Shown piece by piece: positions 40,315 to 53,443 of a stretch of 64,000 bases of DNA (the stretch's first letter is position 1; every line of letters starts with the position of its first letter). Where the stretch lies: assembly GCA_027603945.1 (NCBI GenBank), contig JADIIU010000004.1:248001-312000 (forward strand), in the 5' to 3' direction. Origin of the DNA: Terramyces sp. JEL0728 (lineage: Eukaryota; Chytridiomycota; Chytridiomycetes; Rhizophydiales; Terramycetaceae). The position numbers were made by a program, and so were the translations under genes. The notes beneath the pieces are model-generated. The model did no database searches. It had not been told where the DNA came from and worked only from the letters and a program-made list of their open reading frames with translations.

Positions 40315-40688
40315 GGGAAACAACTGCAAATGAAGTTTCTGCTTTAAATAATGTCTAGGAGACGTCAATTATACGTCACCGAAAATCTACTATGCAAAAT
40401 GACATTTAACAATGAATGTATTAAAAACTAGTGTGTAGGCATTTCCATTAATAATATTCACCGACAATATTCTAGATTACTAAAAGATGTCTGAATAAAC
40501 AAAATCTGAGGAACTCTGGTTTCCCATGGAATGGTAGTTGAATCAAGTTCCTACCGTGTTATAGATGCTCAACACATCTTCAAAATCCGTATTTGTATGC
40601 AAGCCAAATTGGGACAGTCTTGTGATTGAACTATGCTTTGTTTGTTTTTTGTACATCAATACGCGTCAAACTTGGAGTTGACTTTATA
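40315..40688. promoter_or_regulatory. Divergent intergenic region with CRE-like and MluI-box motifs (copy B)
   Basis: Counterpart of 9048-9422. It carries several 1-3-nt indels and substitutions relative to copy A, more than adjacent coding DNA, but the two ACGTCA motifs and the ACGCGT at 40661-40666 are unchanged. Nothing else is seen. Confidence 0.4.
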
Positions 40689-40982
40689 ATGCAAACCGAT
40701 AGAGAAGATAAACTAGAATCGACTGATAATATCAAGTCAAAGAAAAAGCTCAATAAACAGACGCTAAATGAAGAGCAAAAACAAAAGTTGCTTGAAATGG
40801 AAAAAGCAATTCAAGAGCATCAACAATCAGGAAAGTCATTCGTGGTTGGTACGATCTAATTAATGTTAGCGGCTGCTTTAAGATGCATTAGCGAAGAGAA
40901 GCTATACAGTAATAGCGGTCTAACGTATAGTCCCGGACAAGACCATATACACCTATGCAATCAGAAAATTTTCCTTCAGTAG
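40689..40982 (+). CDS. Small uncharacterised protein, 90 aa (copy B)
   Basis: Two exons with a 21-nt intron as in copy A; one conservative change (DREDKLE for DRDDKLE). The reading frame upstream of the ATG is broken by a T-run length difference, confirming ATG 40689 as the start. Four bp separate its stop from the methyltransferase ATG, as in copy A. Confidence 0.65.
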
Positions 40983-40986
40983 AAGA

Positions 40987-41840
40987 ATGACAAACACATA
41001 TATATGCTCATCGTACGGTTTCCGTTAATTCTAGCTATGTGTATGAATCAATTGTTCAAGATTCAACACTACCTATTCCTGAAAATATTTCACATATTCG
41101 CTCTCTTCACAAATACTCTCCAAATATCAGAAGACTAATTTGGAAGCAGTTAATAGAATCTGGAATGGCAGTCACAGAAGATAATGTGTTAGCGGTGACA
41201 GTTCAATTTGGTATTAAATGCCTAATCTAGAATCTGGGATAAACTTTTCAGATATTAATAACGAATTATATACTCCAAAGGCTATCATTAACGCAGCAAA
41301 GTCAGTTGTTAACGGAAATGTTTTCCATCTAGATCCCTGTTCAACTACCTACGCAAATAATATACACGAAGGAAAACTGGCACTACACTTTTTCGATGAA
41401 TATCAAAACGGGCTGGTCCAGCACTGGCATGGAAACATTTGGATGTCTCCTCCAAACTCCTCAGCAAATCTGTGGTTTATGGCTGCAGAAACCAAATTCA
41501 TAACAGGAGAAATCAACTCTTGTTTCTGCCTACTAAAGTCAGATTTTTGTGAAGAATGGTTCCAGCAAGCACTTAAATACCCACATTGTATTCTTAAAGA
41601 AAGGCTAAGCTTTTATACACCGACTGGAAGGGAGAAACTATTTGCAGACTCGTCTTATACAATCATATACATGTAACCATGATTAACTCTAGGGGAGAGA
41701 ATAATAACTTGTTTGGCCAAGTATTTTCAAAGATCGGAAGTATTCCCGGGTATAACAGCTGGGCATTTCAGGATAAAACCGCACTGGAAAATTTTGTTCT
41801 TCAGCAACTTCCAAACATTGAGCAAGTAATAGTTGACTAA
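40987..41840 (+). CDS. Phage-type DNA N6-adenine methyltransferase (Dam) homologue (copy B)
   Basis: Four exons, 263 aa, same introns. Changes: GMAVTEDN for GMTITEDN in the N-terminal helix and KAIINAAK for KAVINAAK in the family domain. The LDPCST and SPPN motifs are unchanged, so the altered catalytic tetrapeptide is not a random error in one copy. The third intron carries TAA where copy A has TAG, both hidden by splicing. Confidence 0.78.
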
Positions 41841-41927
41841 TCGAGACTTTGCTAACAAGAAACCCTTTCTTGCAACCAGAGGATTTATATGACTATCCCA
41901 ACATACAAAAGTAATATAATTTATTTT

Positions 41928-44900
41928 CTAAATCCTAAATGCTGGGTACGTTCTCAAACGCAGCCGTTCCAGTTCTTCCCTTAGAATCGCAAGATCCTGA
42001 GCCTGCGATTTTGCCAAGTCCACTAACCTCCTTCGGGTGAATAATTCTCGATGCGAGTCCTTTTGTGCGGAAGAGGCATTCTTGGTCACTAGTGTTAATT
42101 TCATTTACATTTGACATCATGAATCTTTTTTCTGTCAATCACAGAGCTGCACAGTTCCTGAATACTTTTGGAAAGCTCAATATTTTCCCTCTCTTTTTTC
42201 AAGACCTTTCTCTTGATTTTCTCAATAATACTGGATTTTTCTTCTAAATGGTGAATGTGGGTCGGAATTAGCACTTGCTTACCTTTTGGCCATGCTCTGC
42301 GATTTTCTCCAAGTTTGCAATTTCCGATGCTTGCTTATAAATATCGCCACTTCGTAAGAACTCTTGCATTTCCTTTGTTACACGGAGGAGCTGTATATCT
42401 CTTGTTCTAATCACTAAATCGTCGGCTTGGAAGTCGTGCATTTTAATTTCCCTAGCGTTACAGCTGAATACCATTCCAATGCATGGATGCCTTTTCTGTA
42501 TTCCTTGATTTCCGTTAGCGCTTCCACTTTAAGCTGGCCCAAATGTCTGACTTGGTCATTCAAGCTTTCCACCACGGATCTGTGCAAGAGAACCGCATCA
42601 GTATAGTTGGTTACAATTGGAGACTGGGGAACTTCCACTTGGCCTTGCTTGAAAGCGTAAAGACTTTCGATATTGTAAATACTTTTGAACCTGTATTCCA
42701 AGAATTGATTCAAATCTGTAGTCACTTTTTCTGTTTCCAACTTTATCTTATCGCTTTCTTCAAGGACATTTTGAACTAATGATTGCATTTCTTTGAAATA
42801 TCGGGATGTATTATACACCTCTTGTTCAGTATTGATTTTTTTGTCTCTCATTTCCACGAATTTGTTCCAAATTTCAACACCAAGGCCGTCTGGCATATCC
42901 AAAGAAGTCAGTGTGACAGGATTCATGTCAATCTGAGGCACTTCTTTTTCAAAAGGAGTGAACGGGTTCAAGTCTTCGGATTCCTTTTCTAAAGAATCAA
43001 TTCCCGGACCCCTTCTTTTGTAAAGCTTGGTTAACGTGTCATAATAAAAGTCGTATCCATGGAACTCTTTCTTGAACGACTTGTCAATATCTTTGTCTCG
43101 TTTGATAGCCGTATCATAATCTTCTCGGCAGCGTTCCAATTCTTTCTACAATTAAAAGTATTTACTTTAATTTCTGGGATTTCGTTGGTGCAGTTTATTT
43201 TATCATTTTTAAGTTGTTCGATTCTTTTCAAAATATGCTCTTCTAAAATGTCATCGCTTGAGCTAACAATGGCATGCTGAGTTTGCTTCAGCATCTTCAG
43301 TTCGTTTTCATAGATTATCTTGTCAATGTTTAGTTTGTATTGCGAAAAGTCTTTCAACTTCAGATCGAAAGCGTCCTGGATATCCGATATTATTCCTTGC
43401 AGTTTGCGGAGTTCTGTTTCCAGGGCTTTGCGGTGCTTATCTTGCTCCTCCTTGAAGATTGCCATTTTCTTTTCAAACTCTTTCAAAAGCTTTTTCTCTT
43501 CGTCAGACATTTCTTCCTTTGGCTTATTCATCCATTCTGGTCTTACAACCTCTTCTTTCTCTTCTTTATCTTTTCTAATATTAACATGTGCTACCTATCA
43601 TCCAGTTTGCCACCCATCATTTGCATCAGGGCCCGCTGTCTTGAGTTGTCTCCCCCTTGGAGTCTTTGCCATTCTTCATCTTTTAGCCGCTTTGCCTCCA
43701 ACTTTTTCAGTTCTTCAACCGTCAAAAACTATTTTAATAGTAAAATACTCGCTCCACAGTTACTTCAGAATCCTTCACTTCGATAATACTTTCTGGGACT
43801 TCATCCTCATCAAACTCTGGGTGGAATATCTTTTCTTGGATTTGTAACTGTGCAAGGATAGCGGCAATTCTTTCATTTTTTTCTTCAATTTTGGAAATAT
43901 CATCCTGCTTTGTCTTGCACAGTTCTTTAAATTTTTTCAAAAATGTTTCCTTGATATCCAGAATGCATTCCCCAAGGATAATAGATTGGATCCTCCTACT
44001 TTCTTTAGTGGTGAGTTCTGAATCTTCGTATAAGAGAGCAGAGTTTAAAATGCTAGGATCAAAGTTCAACTTTCTTTCGGCGGTTGTTTCGTCTTGTTCA
44101 GTGTTCGTATGGCCATTTTGATCAGTCAATAACTCTTTTAATAGCAAAGTACCTTGCACTCTTCGTTTACTAGCATTTGCACTTTTCGGAGCCTCTTGAC
44201 ATTTGCAATCTTCAAACATTCTGCAGCAGATCGTCGTCTAATTGGGTAGTTTGTAACCTCAATCAGCTTTGATAGCATTGCATCTTCTTTGAATGATTTA
44301 ATTGATTGGCCAACAACTTCTACCGAGTCCCAGCATTCTTTTTTGATTCTATTTCTTAATACTCTCTTTTTCAAATTTTCGATTTCTATTTGTTGCCTTA
44401 ATTTGCTTATCTTTTTATCGGTTTCTTCCGACAATCTATCTCTTTCTTTCAAATCAATAACAAATTCAGATCTGTCAATTTTTTCAAGGGCTGGGGCTGT
44501 TTCATTCTTTGCGATTAGCTTTTGCAGCTTTTCACTGATTGCTTTCAGCTTGAGGGCGATATAGTTCCTGTGCAACTTTCTTTAAAATGGCTTACCTCTC
44601 TATCGTTTGAAACCTCTTGAGTAGGTGCTACCTCCTCAACTGCAGAGATAGTTTCTTCGATCTTATCTTCCCTGTCCAGCACCTCCGGCAAACTATCAGC
44701 TTTTTCCAAAATCGCGGCAGCTGGCGCCTTTCTCTCTGTAATAAATCTTTCAATAGTTTCTGTGGTTTCGATAGCAGCCCGTCTGCCCTGGGCACTGTAT
44801 TTCCAGTCCCATCTTTTAACCAGACCGTCTCTGCCAACAGTAAACACATGGCGCAAATCTGGGCTGATGCCTCCGCCAATTGCTCCTCCTAGCTGATTAT

Positions 44901-47146
44901 CGTGTGCAAATATTTTCAAGCACTTTGAAGCATCTATCATTGACCGCATGGTAACCATACCGTCTGTACCCAGAGTTAAAAGAAAATCTCCGTTAAAAGA
45001 AGAACAGAACTGTGCATAGTCCCCTTGATGATCCTTATACTAAATTTAGGTAGCAGTGTTACTTCATCGAGCAATGGAGTTAGTGGTGCCTTTTCTCCGA
45101 TTTGCGGCCCAATACACATAGCGTTGTATGTGCGGATCTTTTTATCTTTGCAGTATATCACAATGGTTTCCTTTCCAGCGGCAAGTTGTCTATAATTAGC
45201 AGATCTTACTTGGATCCAACAAAGATATCCAGCCCTTCTGCTTCGATCTTGAAACTCCAATTCTTAATTAGCGCTATTTTACTGGTATCGCACTTCTCTG
45301 GATTTTGCTATCCTCTTCGGATAACACTGCAATTGGGGTGTTGAGCGGAAACTCATATGCAGTTATTCCACTGGAATTGGAATCTGGCTCTCCCGTTAAA
45401 ATAAATAATTTAGAGGTCTTGAGTCAAGAACTACTTACTTGATGTTCAATTTCTTCCACAATCTCCCATCTCAAACTTTTTAACACTCCGAGGTAGTTAA
45501 TGTACCCAATTGCTCTGAAGGTGTCAGCTACGTCGAATATCCATATTTGGCCATCATCTGAACCAGAAGCCAAGAATTTCCCCGTGCCATCAAATGCCAA
45601 CTTAATGTTAGCTCTTAGTTACCTTTGTTACAGCATTTTTGTGAACTTTTCTCCTACAAACCAGTTTTGGCTCCTTTGCTTGGGTGTTTACACTATAAAT
45701 TCTCACTACCCCGGCATGAGATCCAACTGCAAAAACCATTGATACTAGCGATGCGGCCATACAAGTAATGGCAGTGTTTGTTTGAACGCTTTGTACAATA
45801 ATATTTTTTTCTATGTCCCTCAGATACACAGCTCCATTTTGGTGGGTTGAAATCATAACTGGCTCCAGGTTAAATATGCCGAATCCATTTATGCCCTCGT
45901 AGTTGTTATGTCTAGCCTAGAGTTATTTTATGTTACCATAATTGTAGTTCCGTTTGTTATATGGTGAAGTAGTAACTTTCCATCAGCGACCTCAACCAGC
46001 AATCGAGTATAGTCGGGCGAGTTTGTCAATGCAAGAATTGGACTCCCATTGGCCACCTTCACGCTTTTGACAAAGTCCCCTTTGAAGCTAAAATATCGAA
46101 GATATCCATCCTAGGATTAACAAGCCCGCACCATCCCACCAGAAATAAAGCCTTTAGAGTAAATTACAATGTTTTTCAAAAATGAGCCATCAAAGTTTTC
46201 ATTTGGGTACAATGATGAAATCCTTTCGACATCAAATACTACTTCGTAGTTACCAGAATCGGCACTGTACCTGTACAAAATACTGCCAGACACATCGCTG
46301 CAATAAACTTTTCTTTCAGGTGCCCATATGTGGTGGCAAATTTTAAAGTACTGGTCTTGATTTAAATCAGATATGCTGTTGTCGGTCCAAGTAAGATGAT
46401 TAAATCGAGACTGATAACTTTCGGATCCAAATGAAGCCTTTAAATCCTTTTTTCCTTGACTTTCAATTAAGCACCACTTACATATTTGATAATACATACT
46501 TTTTGAATCCTGTTTTGATTTTCCAAAATGAAATATCTCCATTTCCCCCAGAAGTACAGAACTGCTTTGAATCAAGCGGATTAAAAGAAAGGTAATCTGC
46601 AGGGCCTTCATTCTCTTTCGAAGCAATGTGCTTTTGAAGTCTCCAGTCCCACACATTGATCTGATGTGACGGCATGTCGCCAACAGAGGCTAAATAAAGA
46701 CCATCTGCCGAAAATGTTAGCAGATTAATGGACAGATCCGCAGGTACTTGGTTAATACATCTGTACCCTCCAATTTCGCGATATTTGTAACAACCCCCGA
46801 AACCTGAGACCATTTAACTAGTTTCACGCATTTTAAATGTCTTTCTGTGTAAGCAATAGTGTTCTCTTTTGGATGAATGGCAAATGCGGTTATAGGCTGG
46901 TCTGCTACAACAACCTTCAAATGCATTTCACTTGGACATTCGCCAACAATATTATAGCCGTGCAATGTTTGCTGTTCCTTTATGTTGTAATTCATACACT
47001 CAATTGCGTTGATACACGACCCTGAAGCGTAGAAAACCAAATTTCCTCTTATAATTTTTGCTCTGATATCTTTGCTGTATCCATATGACTTTCTATATTA
47101 GCTGCAGGTACCCTAGCTCCAACTCACCAAACAAATTTCCTGCCAT
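41928..47146 (-). CDS. CFAP43: CFAP43 (copy B)
   Basis: Nineteen exons; WD40 N-terminal half and coiled-coil C-terminal half as in copy A. Informative differences: intron 3 (46477-46495) is 19 nt and is followed by a Trp codon where copy A has TAG; intron 11 is one base longer (GAAAG for GAAG end); intron 17 (42263-42282) ends CG, against TG in copy A. Scattered substitutions such as MIRLSN-like changes lie partly in introns. The ATG is 21 bp after the stop of the DUF2415 gene. Confidence 0.91.
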
Positions 47147-47167
47147 TTGATAAAATCCACCTCGCGT

Positions 47168-48358
47168 TCAGGGTTTAAATCGTGTTACGTCATAAATCAA
47201 GTCTTTATTTCTAAATGAGAGACCCTTCGGGGAAACTCCTACGTCTAATGGTATCAATGTCAAATTGTAGCATGCTGTGTTCAAGCCCTGAATTAATTGG
47301 GACGTACCAACAAAAAGTGACTGACTGTCTGGTGAAAATGCCATCCCTGAAATATGCTGGTCGCTACCTACAGGGGATACTCTGATCGCCTGTCTTTCAT
47401 TGAAAGTGCGGGCATCAACTAAACTAACGTAGGAAACATGCTTTCGATCAACATAAAGCTACCTCAGTGAATGCCAGTAAATCCATTGAGCCTGATTGTG
47501 AGAATTTGATGCATCTGCACGCCCCTTTTACCTGTGGATGTTGGTTTGTAGCAATTTTGGTGAGTTTTTCACTACTTCGGATATCCCAGACACTGACGAA
47601 TCCGTCCTGACTTGCAACTGCAAATTTCTCGGAAGTTTGATTCCATGCACAGCTAAATCCGGCATCATTTGACGCTAAATTAGTCATTGAATACCTGTCA
47701 TGGAGGCCACCTTCTCATAGTCCCCGTTGCTGGTAACATTATAAAGAAATACTTGGGAGCTATCTCCGACGGCAATCATCTTTTTCCCATCTGGGCTAAC
47801 TGACGCATAATTTACGGCAGTTGGAAACGCAATGCTTGTAATTCTGTGCAAATCCGGAAGCGAGTAGACTTTGATCGTTTCGTCATTGTTGCAGATTAAT
47901 ATGCGTGTTTGATTGTCATGTTTAGATATGCAAAGTGCATTATTGATTGATCCGCCAACATTTAGAGCCGAAAACCTAAGTTAACGCTATCGCACCAGTC
48001 AGAGTTTAACTTTCTCACAAGAAGCTGGGACCTTTGTCCTCCAGCAGCCAAATAGCCAAACCAATCGTTAATGAAATTTACCCCGAAGTGATTGATGTCG
48101 GTGAAAAGGACAGATCTTTGATTGCTGGCGAAGTCTACAATCAATATCGCGAATACAGTTTGGGTAATAGTATCGTAAAAATTGACGGTATTTTGATTCA
48201 CATACAGAAATTGTGTTTTCACTGTTGGGCAAAGCACCAAATCTCGCAATTGCCAATGTTGGATCGTTGACCGTTGGGCATATTTTCGCGGCGGTCCTGT
48301 CAAGAAATTTACTTCGTCACTGCTATTAGTTAATCCAATACTTGATATTGACTGTCAT
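47168..48358 (-). CDS. WD40 protein with DUF2415 motif (copy B)
   Basis: Five exons as in copy A. Intron 3 is 20 nt here against 19 nt in copy A, a 1-nt insertion that stays inside the intron. A 3-nt deletion near the C-terminus removes one Met codon in frame. The LLAFTEHVSYVSLVDAR signature is unchanged. Confidence 0.85.
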
Positions 48359-48406
48359 GTTTTCCACGCGTTTTTATTCAAGTTTATTTCACAACTCAAC
48401 GCGTCC
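48359..48406. promoter_or_regulatory. 48-bp divergent promoter with two MluI boxes (copy B)
   Basis: Identical layout to 17094-17141: ACGCGT at 48366-48371 and 48399-48404, between the DUF2415 and CYFIP start codons. No base differs in the boxes. Confidence 0.5.
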
Positions 48407-51400
48407 ATGGAAGTATTAAATACTGCCAAAGCATTACGAGCCATCAACATTACTCATGATTCTCCTGATATTAATGCTCCTTTTCAGTCCGTTTACACAG
48501 AATCTCTTGTGAATTTGAATCTCGCCGACAGGTCATACTTTGACCAGGCGCAATATCTGGATGTAAAGGCAGAAAAGACTTCCGTTACTGCCCACAAATA
48601 CTTTCAAAAGGAAGCGCAGTATATTTCGAGATTTGTATTTCCCATTAATAGTAGAATTCTGTCTTGGAAGAAGGACGTTCTCTCGTAAACACTCTGTACG
48701 CTTTTAGAAGCTGTGGGAAAGCAATCCCCCAAGTACGCTTAATGTTTATAGTAGGTGCAAAGCCATGACCAAGCTAATAAGGAATTGCTATACCATCAAA
48801 CTTGTGCAGTTTTAAATCCAGAAATTGGAAGGATGGTAGATCTGATGCAATTCAGAGACAAATTGATTTCAGCATTTTCCGAATCATTGACCGGATTGAT
48901 TCCTGACGTGAAAGACAGAGACTTTTTCCCATCTGAAGCATTCTTGATTACATTGGCAAATTTATTAGATTTGACAGTCAGCATCGACGTGATGAAGAAT
49001 TTCAAAGGATCCATGAGCAACGATTTATCAATGTACAAAAGAGCAAAGTCAGTATTGGTAAAAGATCAATCGGACCCTGAATTTGCTATATTGCCAAAGC
49101 TGGTTTTCTTTTTGGCAAATAAGGACCACTTTGCCCATGACTTGAAAAAGGCTCTTTCAACAATGAATAGCTTCTATGAAGAGATCTTTCTCGACATGAT
49201 CAATATGTGTACTGAATACCTTGAGAAAGGACACTACCTAACTCCTTCAACAAAGCACATTTACATTAGAGTACATTTGCTTAATATAGGCAACTGCTTT
49301 TGCGATATTCTTGATTGATGGTGACGGGGACGACATGGATTTCATCAAGAAAAAGAAGTTTAAGGTTGACCGATTAGTCAAATTATTTAGGGTTGCGATT
49401 TTTTAACTCAGACAACAGCTATTGTCCCTTTGTTTGGCGACATAGCCATCTCAATTGCCAGTATTTTAGCCAAAGCTCCACACTGGCCCCATGCCAAGTT
49501 GGATCTGAAGAATTTGGACGAAGAATTGCGGGCAGAAATCATGAAGTCTTATCTACTCTCAAATCAGATTGAAAATACAACGCTCGATTACGAATCAGCC
49601 TATCTGCAGCTGAAAAAAATTCATGTGAAAGTAAGAAGCCTTAACAATAGCTGATTCACAACTCTGTTAGTTTGGAAGAAACCAAAGATGTCTATAATGC
49701 AGCCTTTAATGGCCTGAATTTACTGTCGCAGCTGACTACTCGGGTATTGGAACAAGTATTTTTTGCTAACTTGAGGCAGCATGGAAATATTTGAATCCTG
49801 CAAAGTCTGCATCAGGAGTCCAACTTACTGAGATCTATGAGCAAGTAGAAAAGATCTAAAGTAGGCTGTTCAACATAATTATAACCACGAAGAAAAAAAA
49901 GTTTTGATTGCGTATATTGCCATGATCAAAAGTTTAAGCGCTCTTTTTTATACAATGGAACCAGTGTTGCAGCCAATTATTGATAGCCATATTGGAAATG
50001 AAATTCAACTGTTTGCCAAAGGAACACTGATTGATATCTATAACCACGCCGCAAAGAAAAAGAAGCCGATAGTCAGGTAAAACACTCTTATCTCAGTATT
50101 CTCAAAAGCGTTCAAGATGCCCTTGCTGATAACAATGAAACGGTTGTCAGAGCTGACCCGATTTCCCAAAGCCAGGTACTATCATACTAACACCAGCTTT
50201 TCTTTTCAAGAGCATTGTTGGATTTGATTTTTAATGACAAATCTAAAGGAATGAAAGGGGGGATGATGAAGGAAAAGAATTTCAAGGAGAGTCAAGTAAC
50301 AGAGTTGCAAAAGTTTTTCGACGAGAGCCATTTTTATCCTCTCATGATAAGTTTCAAGAGTAATCTCTCAATTAAACTAGAAACCATTGCTGATTGTTCA
50401 GATCTTTCGAATTTATGGTTTAAAGAATTTTATTTGGAATTGACTCGACAAGTGCAAGTAATTTGTTTTTAAACGTAGTTTCCAACCAGCACATCGCTTC
50501 CTTGGATACTGACTGAATATGGATTAGAATCTCATGAAACTAGTGTTCTTCAAAATATCTTTATCCCGCTTGACCTATACAACGATGCTGGATATAAAAC
50601 ACTAAACAGTCTTAAGAGTAGATACATTTACAATGAAATTGAGGCTGAGGTAAGCTATTGGATAACCAAAGGTCAACTTATGTTTCGATCAATTCATGTT
50701 CAAACTTGGAAGAAATGTGTTTCGTCACTATAAGAAATTAGCTTCAACCAAGATTTTGGATACTGATAACAAGGTTGGAATTCAAGAAGGCGGGAAAGCC
50801 GTCTGGAGTCAGGAAGGTCTGCAAGCCGATGCATATGTCACTGCTTTAAAGCAAAGAGCGATTAAAGTATCTTTTTACTAAACAGTTATTGGGAAGAACT
50901 GTTGACGTATCGAAAATTCTGGCTCAAATGATGGACCAATACTTGCGACACAGCATTGATACGGCCATTTCAAGACTTGAAGCAAGCGATTTAACCTACA
51001 TTCCGGTACGCGAGATCTAAAATAGGAATTTGACTGTTTGTTGGAAACTTCTCGGTTAACCCATGAACTATTATCAGAGTACCTGGACTTGGAACCATTT
51101 GAAGAGCTTCTTACAGAAACCGATGAGTGCGTGGTTCCAGGCGAAACAAACGGAAGGATACTTACACATATAGCACAAGAACTTATTCGTGATATTATCC
51201 CAAATTACTGTTTCAATACTACTAGTATGAAATTCATAAAGAGTTCTGTATTCTACGCCGAACCAGTTCAAAGACCGCACTTTCCTAATGCCAAGCTGAT
51301 GTATCTTTACGGAACAAAGGTGCGTTTGTTTTTACTTAGGGACTGTCTATTGAATTTGCAATGAAATTTGGTGTATTCAAAGACAGCATTGGTATATCGC

Positions 51401-52383
51401 ATTTTAATGCAATCAACAAGCTGGTTGGAGTTGAAGGATTGAGCGTGATAGTTAACGAAATCTCTAATCACATCAGACTGATAGTAATTTCAGATTGACA
51501 AACAGCTGGATCATACGATGGCAAAGTTTTTCCAAAGTGTAGATGAGCTGGCACCACATCCAATTGTTGTGCCTCAAACTGGTCTAATTTCAGGTATCCC
51601 ACTAATAATCTAGAAATCTATGACAGTTTATTACAAAGTTATGACAGGATTTTGCATTACAAAGAGTTGAAAAGTGAAATTCTTCAAGCATTTAGAGAAG
51701 TTGGAAATAGCATAATGCTTTCAAAAGTTTTTGAGGAAACACTGGTACTTTTAGAGTAATGACAGGCGACTGATGCAACCTTCAGCTCCTTGTGCGTTAG
51801 AGATATCATTTCTGATGGTAAAAATGGGCTAAATCCAGACAATGAAAGTTCATGCTTTTTGAATCAAGTCTCCGAATTGGATGGATTGCTGGGTTCTACG
51901 CAATCTCAGTTTTCGTACAAGGACTGGGTTAAGGATTCGATTGACTACACAAGAAGAATTCACCGCAGACCTGTCTTTTTCAAAAGTCTTTTTTCTAAAA
52001 TTGGCTCCAGTTTAAGGGCGATTCCCGAATGGAAAAAGCCAGAACAGATTAAAAGTGATAGGTCAATTGCAAAAGTTTGCGCAATACTACAATTTGCAGC
52101 CTGCTCTCAGTTGGTTTCAGGGGACAGAACCATTAGGTAATTATTCGTTAACCACAGGGAATTGTTTGGAGACGGACTGCCAATTGCAATCACTTCGCTG
52201 CTATTCGTAAGTGGGCAGTCAAACATATTCTCGCTAGTAGATATAAATGATAAAATAGCAACCAAGATGGAAAGTGACGAAAAGAAGAGAAACGACATCC
52301 ATCTGCACTACCAAAATGCACAGTGGTTTTTCAGATTGAATGAAGAAACCAAAGCTTTTTTGGGAACCAGTTTGATTCAATAA
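48407..52383 (+). CDS. CYFIP: CYFIP/Sra-1, SCAR/WAVE complex subunit (copy B)
   Basis: Nineteen exons, 18 ultrashort introns, 1202 aa. One base longer than copy A because intron 15 is 22 nt rather than 21. Amino-acid changes are conservative: NLSIKLETI for NLSTKLETI, NESSCFLN for NETSCFLN, KIGSSLRA for KIGASLRA, SKVFEET for SKIFEET. All family blocks are intact. Confidence 0.95.
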
Positions 52384-52422
52384 ATTCAAGTATTTTTGGA
52401 CCTGCTCGATTTTTTATCTTTT

Positions 52423-53443
52423 ATGAAAGGCGTGTTACTCATTCCGACGGTATTTGGATATCAGATCCCACTTATTTTCAATCAAGGAGAAAAAATCCCT
52501 GTTCCAATTGATGATATAAACGAGTTCAAGTCGTTGATAGGATTTGGAAGAGCTTCATACTGCATAGAAGGGCTGATCGACTGGACATGTACCACTTGCC
52601 ATCCAGAGCTGAATACCACGGATATTCATCCGGTGGGTAATTTTGATGATAACGCATTTGGGTAGGTTGTAACTGATCCAGGTATGTCGCGTATTCAAAA
52701 CCGTTGGAGAGCATCGTTTTAGCTTTCAGAGGAAGCAGGAATTTGAAAAACTGGATTAGTGATCTTCGTTTCGCAAGACCAGATTGCCCATTTCCAGAAG
52801 CGCCAGATAATGCCAAAGTACATTTAGGTTTCTTGGAGTCTTGGCAATTTTTGAAAGCTGAGGTGCTGGAAGCACTACTTGCTCTGCACGGGAAATATCC
52901 AAATTCAAAACTATTAATTACTGGACATAGTTTAGGTGGGGCTATAGCTACTTTGGCAAGTGTGGATATTTACTCATCATTTCCAGACCTAGTAAGTTGT
53001 TTTCATTTTAGATCTTTAAGGAGTGGAAACTAATTACAATCGGACAACCAAGGTTGGCAATTATCTGACTTTAGAGTAGGAAATGAGGATTTCAGCTTAT
53101 GGTTTGAAAGTTTCCCTTTTAGTATGCATAGAATTATGTAAGCTATATTAAATGTAGTAACCAATTCGACTTGTGTCCCCATCTTCCGCCTAGATCTTTT
53201 GGATTCACCCACACCTTTGGGGAAGTTTATATCCAAAATGAAATCGGAGATACCTATTACTGCGATGGGCAAGAGAATGAAGACTGTGCATTTTCAAACA
53301 AGCTATTTTCAATGTTATTGCACACTTGGGTCTGGAATATCCCAATTGGAGCACACGCCTGCAAATTAGAAGAAATAAATAGAGTGCAGATTTATTCATC
53401 ATCTAAGAGCTCGCCAAATGCCTGGTTGTACAGCCGATTATAA
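52423..53443 (+). CDS. Secreted class-3 lipase (copy B)
   Basis: Five exons, 312 aa, signal peptide and Ser/Asp/His residues as in copy A, with only silent or intronic differences noticed. The 52-bp coding overlap with the convergent RNase Z gene is preserved. Confidence 0.9.
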